23,983 nucleotides of DNA from AC-32 sp035624425 (GTDB lineage: Bacteria > Actinomycetota > Thermoleophilia > Gaiellales > Gaiellaceae). Shown in pieces: positions 9,718 to 14,984 of this stretch. The notes under the pieces are model-generated. The model did no database searches. It was not told the DNA's origin and saw only the letters and a program-made list of their open reading frames with translations. Location: the NCBI GenBank assembly GCA_035624425.1, contig DASPRN010000094.1, forward strand, positions 1-23,983, given 5' to 3'. Numbering within the stretch: the stretch's first letter is position 1; each line of letters begins with the position of its first letter. Both the position numbers and the translations under genes were made by a program.

Positions 9718-10119
9718 TCAGCTCTCGGGCGGTGTTTCCGGTGGTTCCGAATCCTGACCGGCGGGAGCCGCCGCCGCTACGGGCTCTTCGTAACGAGGCC
9801 CCTCGCGGCTCGGCTCCGGGGGCCGCGTCGAGCCGCCCTTGACGCGGCGCACCGCCAGGTGGCGCATGACGCCGTCGGTGATCTTGAGCACGCGCGAGAT
9901 CTCGTCGAGGGTCGCCGGCTCGGTCTCGAACGTGAGCAGGTGGTAGCTGCCCTCGGCCTTGTGGTCGATCTCGTAGGCGAGGCGCCGGCGGCCCCACGGC
10001 TCGTGGCCGTCCCATTTGCCGTCGCGCTCGACCGCCTCGCGGATGCGCGAGACGATCTCGTTCTGGCGCTCGTCCGGGAGCTCCGGGTCGAGCATCAGCA
10101 GGATCTCGTAGTCGTTCAC
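9718..10119 (-). CDS. rpsF: Ribosomal protein bS6 with C-terminal extension
   Basis: bS6 pairs with bS18 on the 30S platform. The first 95-100 residues are a normal bS6 (MNDYEILLMLDPELPDE, WGRRRLAYEIDHKAEGSYHLLTF, and ITDGVMRHLAVRR). About 35 Pro/Glu/Ala-rich residues follow, so the protein has 133 residues; such variable acidic tails are known in bS6. The start is GTG. The ribosome site GGGAGG is in the loop of a small hairpin just upstream. It is the first gene of rpsF-ssb-rpsR-rplI. Confidence 0.95.
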   Translation of the reverse strand: MNDYEILLMLDPELPDERQNEIVSRIREAVERDGKWDGHEPWGRRRLAYEIDHKAEGSYHLLTFETEPATLDEISRVLKITDGVMRHLAVRRVKGGSTRPPEPSREGPRYEEPVAAAAPAGQDSEPPETPPES

Positions 10120-10123
10120 GCTC

Positions 10124-10144
10124 CCGAACCCTCCCTTCCTTCGG
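10124..10144 (-). promoter_or_regulatory. Hairpin presenting the rpsF Shine-Dalgarno
   Basis: On the minus strand CCGAA and TTCGG form a 5-bp stem around the 11-nt loop GGAAGGGAGGG, which contains the ribosome-binding site of rpsF. Bacterial rpsF leaders are known to bind the S6:S18 dimer for feedback control; this hairpin could be part of such a leader, but I could not confirm the consensus CCG bulge arrangement. Confidence 0.35.
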
Positions 10145-10213
10145 TCTCAGGCGGCCTCACCGGCTGGCGCCGCTCGGGAACGGACGGCGCGATGGCGAGG
10201 CAGGAAGGCGGCC

Positions 10214-10219
10214 AGTGTA
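10214..10219 (-). promoter_or_regulatory. Candidate -10 of the rpsF operon
   Basis: The minus-strand hexamer TACACT fits TANNNT and would start transcription near 10207, giving a leader of roughly 90 nt before rpsF. No good -35 was found. It overlaps the opposed hexamer at 10218-10223. Confidence 0.35.
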
Positions 10220-10223
10220 GCAT
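10218..10223 (+). promoter_or_regulatory. Candidate -10 of the small membrane protein gene
   Basis: TAGCAT on the plus strand ends 7 nt before the GTG at 10231, which would make that mRNA leaderless and supports that start. It shares two bases with the opposed TACACT of the rpsF promoter, so the two promoters would compete. Confidence 0.35.
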
Positions 10224-10230
10224 CGGCTTC

Positions 10231-10518
10231 GTGAGGGCCAGAACGGCGTGGCTGGCAGGTGCGGCAGGTGCCGCGATCGCCGTCTACCACCGGATGCGGC
10301 GGCGTAGGGCTCCCGTGACTGCTCCGGTCGAGGACCCGCGTGCTGCGGAGCTGCGCGAGAAGCTCGACGAGTCCCGTGCGGTTGTCGAAGACCGCGACGA
10401 GTTCGAGTCAGGCGAGGTGACGGTCGACACGGAGGTCGCCGTCGAGGACCGCCGTCAGGCCGTCCACGAGCGCGGCAAGGCCGCCGCCGAGCAGATGCGC
10501 CGCAAGCCTTCCAAGTAA
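10231..10518 (+). CDS. Small membrane-anchored protein of unknown function
   Basis: The 95-residue protein has a short hydrophobic N-terminal segment (ARTAWLAGAAGAAIAVYHRM, about residues 3-22), followed by a basic stop (RRRR) and a long highly charged, acidic region rich in Arg, Glu and Asp. The layout suggests one membrane helix with a cytoplasmic charged tail. The family is not named; similar small proteins occur in Thermoleophilia genomes by my recollection. I chose GTG 10231 because a TAGCAT lies 7 nt before it and the hydrophobic segment then begins at the N-terminus; ATG 10192 (13 more residues) is the alternative. It diverges from rpsF and converges with the amidase gene. Confidence 0.6.
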   Translation: MRARTAWLAGAAGAAIAVYHRMRRRRAPVTAPVEDPRAAELREKLDESRAVVEDRDEFESGEVTVDTEVAVEDRRQAVHERGKAAAEQMRRKPSK

Positions 10519-10530
10519 CACAGTGTTACT
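10514..10530. repeat. Perfect 17-nt palindrome between convergent genes
   Basis: AGTAACACAGTGTTACT has two 8-nt arms around one central base, and overlaps the TAA stop of the small membrane protein. It lies 9 nt before the end of the amidase gene. It could be a bidirectional terminator stem (7 bp with a CAG loop) or an operator-like site. It is AT-rich for this genome. Confidence 0.6.
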
Positions 10531-10539
10531 AGGTCGGTC

Positions 10540-11190
10540 TCAGGGCCGGACGAAGGCGACGACGCCGTTCGTGAGGCCTCGGGCGACCTTCTGCTGGTAG
10601 CTGGCGGTGTGCAGCAGCTTCGAGTCGGTCGGGTTCGAGAGGAACCCGGTCTCGACGAGGATTGCCGGAACGTTCGCCCAGTTGAAGCCGGTCAGGTCGG
10701 AGCGGCGGACGATGCCGCGGTTGAGCGCTCCCGTCGAGGCGACGACCGCCTTCTGGACTGAGCGGCCCGCGCGCAGGCTCGGCGTGTAGATGTCGTCCGT
10801 CCAGCCCCGGTGCCAGGCGGGGACGAGCGTCGAGATCCCGTGCAGCGAGCGGTCGGGCGAGCCGTCGGCGTGGATCCGCACCATGAGCGCCGCGTGGCGG
10901 CGGTTGCAGAACCTGGCCCGCGCGATGTTGCCGTTGCCGTCGCCGAGGTGAATCGTCGGGCCGGCGCGCGTCATGGCCACGCGATAGCCCCGCGCCAGGA
11001 GCAGCCGACGAGCCCGCTTCGCGATTGCCAGCGCGACCGCCGCCTCGCCGGGCGCGCCGCCGCCGTCCTTGATCTTGCGCACCGGGGAGCCGGGCCCGAT
11101 CGGCTCGGTCTGGGCGCCGATCGCGGGCGGCGTGCCGTGCCCCGGGTCGAGGCAGACGAGCGCGGCCGCGGCGACCGCCGCCGCGATCAC
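10540..11190 (-). CDS. N-acetylmuramoyl-L-alanine amidase
   Basis: This is an Amidase_3 zinc enzyme that cuts the amide bond between N-acetylmuramic acid and the peptide stem. Expected zinc ligands are H18 (LDPGHG), E49 (APGEAAVAL) and H107 (VRIHADGS), with catalytic E180 (ILVETGFLSNPTD). The first 13 residues are a short Ala/Val hydrophobic stretch followed at once by the DPGHG motif, so a secretion signal is present in weak form at best; the mature enzyme is the catalytic domain alone with no cell-wall binding module. The GTG start overlaps the esterase stop (GTGA). It is the last gene of the GST-DUF72-esterase-amidase series. The long upstream frame is a shadow of the esterase. Confidence 0.88.
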   Translation of the reverse strand: MIAAAVAAAALVCLDPGHGTPPAIGAQTEPIGPGSPVRKIKDGGGAPGEAAVALAIAKRARRLLLARGYRVAMTRAGPTIHLGDGNGNIARARFCNRRHAALMVRIHADGSPDRSLHGISTLVPAWHRGWTDDIYTPSLRAGRSVQKAVVASTGALNRGIVRRSDLTGFNWANVPAILVETGFLSNPTDSKLLHTASYQQKVARGLTNGVVAFVRP

Positions 11191-12206
11191 GACAGGCGTT
11201 CCGCCAGGTACGCGAGCGAAAGCGGGTAGCGGTACTCGATCGCCGTGTGGGTCGCGTCGAAGAGCTCGAAGAAGACGTCGGTGACCCCGATCTTCTCGAG
11301 CCCGCGCCGGAAGGCCTCCGCGCCGAGGTCGAGGAAGTACTGGTCGCGCTTGCCGCAGTCGATGTAGATCGCCTTCAGCGAGCGCAGCGCGTCGGCGTGC
11401 CCGGCGACCATCCGCACCGGGTCCCACGCCAGCCAGCGCTCCCAGATCTCCGGCCGCAGCTCGCCGGTGTCGGTGTCGAAGGGCAGCTGGACGGTGCCGT
11501 CCTCGTCGGCCGAGTAGCAGGCGGCCATGCACCAGTCGTTCAGGAGCGTGTGGTCGCTGTCCTTCGAGAGGGCCGGGCGCGAACGGAAGGCTTCCCAGAA
11601 GCGCTCGTACGAGCCGTCGTAGTGCTCGCGCAGCGAGCGCACCGACTGGCGGAACTCCGGCAGGTAGCACATCTCGAAGAGCGCGTCGCCGGCGTGCGTG
11701 GCGAGGCCGCCGAAGACGTCGGGGCGCAGCATCGGGTTGACCATCGCGCCGTAGCCGCCACTCGACTTGCCGGCGATCCCGCGGTGCGCCGCGCCCTCGA
11801 GCGTCCGGTAGTTGGAGTCCACGAAGGGCACGAGCTCGTCGCAGATGTACGTGTGGTAGCGGCCGGTTCCCGGCGAGTCGACGAACTGGCTGCCGCCGAC
11901 CGAGGTCCACGCGTCCACCCAGACGACGACGCACGGCGGGCACTCGCCGGCGGCGATCGCCGCATCGGCCAGTTCGGGGAAGTTGCGCCGGAAGGCCATC
12001 CGGTTGCGCCACATGTCGAGCTGGCCGGTCAGGCCCTGGATCATGTAGATCGAGGGGTAGCGGTCGTCCGAGTCATCGTAGCCCGGCGGCACGTAGACCC
12101 AGAGCGGCCGCACGTGCGGATCGCCGAGCGGGTTGCCCTTCAGGACCTCGCTCTCGAAGGCGTGCTCGTCGAAGCGGCCGGCGAGCTCGTACGACCAGGG
12201 CTCCAT
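11187..12206 (-). CDS. Esterase of the EsteraseD/enterochelin esterase-like alpha/beta hydrolase family
   Basis: The 339-residue protein resembles putative esterases of the Esterase D/Fes type. The nucleophile elbow is GKSSGGYG with Ser148 as nucleophile (GxSxG); an IDCGKRDQYF segment may hold the acid and DATHTAIEYR the catalytic His near the C-terminus. LWVYVPPGYDD and YPSIYMIQGLTG are family hallmarks. No signal peptide is visible, so it is probably cytoplasmic, though substrates are unknown. The ATG start is 10 nt after the DUF72 stop. It overlaps the amidase start by 4 nt. Family assignment is firm; activity is inferred. Confidence 0.85.
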   Translation of the reverse strand: MEPWSYELAGRFDEHAFESEVLKGNPLGDPHVRPLWVYVPPGYDDSDDRYPSIYMIQGLTGQLDMWRNRMAFRRNFPELADAAIAAGECPPCVVVWVDAWTSVGGSQFVDSPGTGRYHTYICDELVPFVDSNYRTLEGAAHRGIAGKSSGGYGAMVNPMLRPDVFGGLATHAGDALFEMCYLPEFRQSVRSLREHYDGSYERFWEAFRSRPALSKDSDHTLLNDWCMAACYSADEDGTVQLPFDTDTGELRPEIWERWLAWDPVRMVAGHADALRSLKAIYIDCGKRDQYFLDLGAEAFRRGLEKIGVTDVFFELFDATHTAIEYRYPLSLAYLAERLS

Positions 12207-12216
12207 GCCCAGGATG

Positions 12217-13149
12217 CTACGGGACGACGACCGGGAGCTCCGCGTCCACCAGGAGCTGCCGGAGCTGCGCCGCGTTCACCGGCGCCTGCGCGATCGTCCC
12301 GGTCGGCGTGTCGGAGCGGCCGTTGTTGTTGAACATCGCGTAGACCGTCTCGGACTCGCCGGCCAGCTCGCTCAGCGGCTCGACCCACTCGCGCAGCTCG
12401 TCCTCGGAGTAGAGGTGGTCGAAGCGCTCGGCCGCCGAGCCCGTGCGCTTGTTCCAGGTGGCCGCGTTGCGGCCGTGGAAGCGCACGTAGGCGGTCGGGC
12501 TCGTGGTCGCGACGACGGTGGGGAGGACGTTGCGCGCGCCGGTGCGCGGCGCGTCGACGATCACGTACGTCATGTGGTTGCGCTCGAGGAAGGCCAGCGT
12601 CTCGGCCCGGTGCTCGTCGTCGAGCCAGCTCGCGTGGCGGAACTCGACCAGCATCTCGTCGGCCCCGAGCTGCTCGTGCGCCCACTCGAGGTAGTCGAGC
12701 GAGGCCGGCTTCGGGACGACGTACGGCGGGAACTGCATGAGGATCCCGCCGAGCTTGCGCGTCTCGCGCAGCGGCTCGAGCGCGTCGCGGAAGCGGCGGA
12801 AGACCTCGGCCCGGAACTCACGAGGCGGCCGGTCGACGCGGCCGCGCTCGTCCCTCGGAGCGTCCTCGCGCAGGTCGGTCGGGAGCTGCTCGACCTTGAC
12901 CGGGTGGCGCGTCATGACGCCGAAGGCCTTGACGTGCATCACGAACCCGTCCGGCGTCCGGTCGGCCCACTTCTGGACCATCTCGCGGTCGGGCAGCCGG
13001 TAGTAGGTCGAGTTCGCCTCGACGGTGTCGAAGCGCTCCGCGTAGTAGCGCAGCCGCTCCTCAGCGCCTTTCACCTCGCGCGGGTAGAAGTACTTCGAGA
13101 GCGACTCGTCGGCCCACGAACACGTCCCGATCCGGATCGCGGCGCTCAT
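12217..13149 (-). CDS. DUF72 (YecE-like) protein
   Basis: The 310-residue protein belongs to DUF72, TIM-barrel proteins with no established function. Support: IRIGTCSWADESLSKYFYP at the N-terminus, FDTVEANSTYYRLPD, VMHVKAFGVMTRHP, GGILMQFPPYV, MLVEFRHASW, YVRFHGRN and VYAMFNNN near the end, all in the usual order. The ATG overlaps the GST-like stop (ATGA), so the two are translationally coupled. The reading frame is open for over 1.6 kb further upstream as a shadow of other genes. The pairing with a GST-like protein suggests a redox or detoxification setting, but that is inference. Confidence 0.9.
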   Translation of the reverse strand: MSAAIRIGTCSWADESLSKYFYPREVKGAEERLRYYAERFDTVEANSTYYRLPDREMVQKWADRTPDGFVMHVKAFGVMTRHPVKVEQLPTDLREDAPRDERGRVDRPPREFRAEVFRRFRDALEPLRETRKLGGILMQFPPYVVPKPASLDYLEWAHEQLGADEMLVEFRHASWLDDEHRAETLAFLERNHMTYVIVDAPRTGARNVLPTVVATTSPTAYVRFHGRNAATWNKRTGSAAERFDHLYSEDELREWVEPLSELAGESETVYAMFNNNGRSDTPTGTIAQAPVNAAQLRQLLVDAELPVVVP

Positions 13150-13748
13150 GCGGCGATCGGGACATGGCCAGGCTGGGAGGCGACCCGCTCGAGCCAGGCG
13201 CGGATCGACGGATACGCCGTGAGGTCGAAGCCGCCCTCGCCGGCCACGTGCGTGTAGCCGTAGAGCGCGATGTCGGCGAGGCTCATCGAGTCGCCGACGA
13301 GCCAGTCCCGGCCCTCGAGGTGCCGCTCCATCGCCGCGAGCGCCCGGTGGCCGTTCCGGTGCCACTCGTCGAGGCGGTCTGGCATCTGGTCCGCCGCGCT
13401 GCCGGCGTACTCGAGCCAGAAGCGTGCGACCGCGACGTTCGGCTCGTGGTCGTACTGCTCGAAGAAGAGCCACTGCAGCACCTGCGCCCGCTCGTACGGG
13501 TCGTCGGGCACGAAGCGCGTGCCCTCGCCGAAGTACCAGAGGATCGCACCGGACTCCCCGAGCGACTGGCCGTCGTCGAGCACGAGCGTCGGCACGCGCA
13601 GCGCCGGGTTCAGCCCGCCCAGCAGGTCCGGACGGTTGGAGCGGTCGGTGACGCTGAGCTCGCGCCGTTCGTACACGACGCCGAGGTGCGCGAACAGCAG
13701 GCGAACCTTGTAGCAGTTGCCCGAGACCGGGCTGTCGTAGAGCAGCAC
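13146..13748 (-). CDS. Glutathione S-transferase-like protein
   Basis: This 200-residue protein has the two GST domains: an N-terminal thioredoxin-like half (LLYDSPVSGNCYKVRLLFAHLG, NPALRVPTLVLDDGQSLGESGAILWYF) and a helical C-terminal half (DSMSLADIALYGYTH). The Ser at residue 9 (or Cys12) is in the usual catalytic position. GST-type proteins in actinobacteria may use mycothiol or other thiols rather than glutathione. The GTG start is preceded by TAGGCT-CGCCGC, the leaderless-type arrangement also seen at purD, with no Shine-Dalgarno. It leads the four-gene operon. Confidence 0.88.
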   Translation of the reverse strand: MLLYDSPVSGNCYKVRLLFAHLGVVYERRELSVTDRSNRPDLLGGLNPALRVPTLVLDDGQSLGESGAILWYFGEGTRFVPDDPYERAQVLQWLFFEQYDHEPNVAVARFWLEYAGSAADQMPDRLDEWHRNGHRALAAMERHLEGRDWLVGDSMSLADIALYGYTHVAGEGGFDLTAYPSIRAWLERVASQPGHVPIAA

Positions 13749-13754
13749 GCGGCG

Positions 13755-13760
13755 AGCCTA
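13755..13760 (-). promoter_or_regulatory. Candidate -10 of the GST operon (leaderless)
   Basis: TAGGCT on the minus strand is followed by CGCCGC and then the GTG start at 13748. The string GGGTAGGCTCGCCGCGTG matches GAGTAGACTCGGCGCGTG of purD at 15 of 18 positions. No -35 was identified. Confidence 0.45.
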
Positions 13761-13766
13761 CCCTTC

Positions 13767-13772
13767 TAGAAT
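13767..13772 (+). promoter_or_regulatory. Candidate -10 of the 13804 gene
   Basis: TAGAAT fits TANNNT and would give a leader of about 25 nt that contains the strong GGAGGAGGG ribosome site (13792-13800). It lies between the two divergent starts. Confidence 0.4.
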
Positions 13773-13803
13773 CGGGCCTCGAATCGCGACCGGAGGAGGG
13801 ACG

Positions 13804-14112
13804 ATGGCCGTTGGGATGCTGATGATGATCCCGGGAGGGACGCAAGAGCAGTACGACCAGGTGAACACGGAGATGTTCGGGCAGGCGCTGCCGCAGCCCG
13901 ATCAGCTGCCGGAGGGCCTGATCATGCACAGCGCGGGCCCGACGGAGGGCGGCTGGTACATCTACGACGTCTGGGAGTCGAAGGAGGCGTGCCAGGGGTT
14001 CATGGAGGGCACGCTCGCCCCGGCGGTCGGGGCGGTCCTCGGCGATCAGGCGCCGCCGGGCGGCCCGGAGCCGCAGTGGTTCGAGATCACCGGTCTCGCC
14101 GTCGCCAAGTAG
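13804..14112 (+). CDS. Small dimeric-barrel-like protein of unknown function
   Basis: The 102-residue protein starts MAVGMLMMIPGGTQEQYDQVN, resembling antibiotic-biosynthesis-monooxygenase/dimeric alpha-beta barrel proteins (ferredoxin-like fold, with an early strand, then helix, then GGWYIYDVWESKEACQGFM as a typical later strand-helix). No catalytic residues are clear. A strong GGAGGAGGG ribosome site ends 3 nt before the ATG. It lies divergently from the GST operon, so a shared stress theme is possible but unproved. Confidence 0.75.
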   Translation: MAVGMLMMIPGGTQEQYDQVNTEMFGQALPQPDQLPEGLIMHSAGPTEGGWYIYDVWESKEACQGFMEGTLAPAVGAVLGDQAPPGGPEPQWFEITGLAVAK

Positions 14113-14244
14113 CCCACGTTCCTGAGCGAGGGCACCTCGACCCCTCCTCGCGGTGGCAGCGATGGAGCCTCGATCGTCCGCTTCGGATGATGCTGGGTCA
14201 CGGCTGCGCCAGGATGCTCTAGCCGTAAACCAAGGAGGATGACG

Positions 14245-14796
14245 ATGGCAATCGGACCGGTGCAGCTGATCGTCCTCGGCTTCTCTCACCCAGAGTTCCA
14301 CGGTGAGATCAAGGCTGAGCTCGAGAAGCTTCGGGAAAGCGACACCGTGCGCGTGATCGACGCGCTTGCGGTGCACAAGGACGCGGACGGCGAGATCGAG
14401 GTCGAGCACCTCAGCAACCTCACGCGGGAAGAGGCGATCGAGCTCGGCACCAAGATCGGCGCCCTGATCGGCCTCGGGATCGAAGGCGAGGAAGGCATGG
14501 AGGCCGGCGCAGAGATCGGCGCGGAGCAGGCAGAGCTCGAGGGAATCCATCCATTGCCAGATGCCGAGGAATGGGACGTCCTCGAGGAGATCCCCAACGA
14601 CTCCGCGGCCGCGCTTGTCCTGCTCGAGCACCACTGGGCCGTGCCGCTGCGCGACGCGATCGCACGTGCCGGCGGCTTCCGGATCAGCGACGGGTTCATC
14701 AGCCCGCTCGACCTCGTCGCGATCGGGCTGATGTCGGCCGAGGAGGCGAAAGAGCTCCACGAGCAGGAGACCAAGCACGCGAAGGCGACCGCGTAG
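14245..14796 (+). CDS. DUF6325-type protein
   Basis: The 183-residue protein looks like the actinobacterial DUF6325 family (MAIGPVQLIVLGF, a conserved opening, then ALAVHKDADGEIEVEHLSNL). A Gly-rich segment at about residues 70-95 (LGTKIGALIGLGIEGEEGMEAGAEIGA) could be a glycine-zipper-like helix. The final segment EEAKELHEQETKHA resembles the C-terminus of the following sulfatase. Two ATGs lie close together; 14245 stands 6 nt after the AAGGAGG site, while 14239 would have no spacing, so 14245 is chosen. Function is unknown; it is related in layout to DUF1269 proteins. Confidence 0.75.
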   Translation: MAIGPVQLIVLGFSHPEFHGEIKAELEKLRESDTVRVIDALAVHKDADGEIEVEHLSNLTREEAIELGTKIGALIGLGIEGEEGMEAGAEIGAEQAELEGIHPLPDAEEWDVLEEIPNDSAAALVLLEHHWAVPLRDAIARAGGFRISDGFISPLDLVAIGLMSAEEAKELHEQETKHAKATA

Positions 14797-14802
14797 GCGG
14801 CG

Positions 14803-14816
14803 CCCAGAACCCTGGG
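14803..14816 (+). promoter_or_regulatory. Small hairpin overlapping the peptide gene ribosome site
   Basis: CCCAG and CTGGG pair around AACC; the right arm overlaps the GGGAGGT ribosome site of the small peptide gene, so the fold could modulate its translation. The stem is only 5 bp, so chance is possible. Confidence 0.3.
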
Positions 14817-14826
14817 AGGTAGACGG

Positions 14827-14889
14827 ATGTTTGCATCACGCAGAGTCGCCCGGCGGACGTCTCGGCGCGTCGCACGGCGACGCTTGTAG
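14827..14889 (+). CDS. Probable 20-residue arginine-rich peptide gene
   Basis: A strong GGGAGGT ribosome site (14814-14820) stands 6 nt before an ATG that opens the frame MFASRRVARRTSRRVARRRL, ended by TAG. Nine of twenty residues are Arg, arranged as repeats of RR-x-x (RRVA, RRTS, RRVA, RRRL), which as a helix would show spaced Arg pairs. It lies 30 nt after the DUF6325-type gene and 95 nt before the sulfatase. No family is known to me. It could be a real micropeptide or an upstream leader controlling the sulfatase. Its shortness means chance is a real alternative. Confidence 0.5.
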   Translation: MFASRRVARRTSRRVARRRL

Positions 14890-14942
14890 CTGGAAGAGAG
14901 CGCGAAGGCGGGGAGAGCCTGCGCCGCCCATCGCGAGAACGC

Positions 14943-14962
14943 TTGCGTCGAACGGAACGCAA
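14943..14962 (+). promoter_or_regulatory. Inverted repeat before the sulfatase gene
   Basis: TTGCGT and ACGCAA are inverted 6-nt arms with an 8-nt spacer, ending 8 nt before the AAGGAG ribosome site of the sulfatase. It is suited to be an operator or leader hairpin. Nothing identifies the regulator. Confidence 0.35.
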
Positions 14963-14984
14963 CTGAAGGAAAGGAGAAGCAGCG

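Noticed and set aside
13150..14778. Long minus-strand extension of the DUF72 frame through the GST and DUF6325-type regions
   Set aside because: The DUF72 family starts at 13149 with an ATGA overlap; the extension is low-complexity shadow of real genes on both strands.
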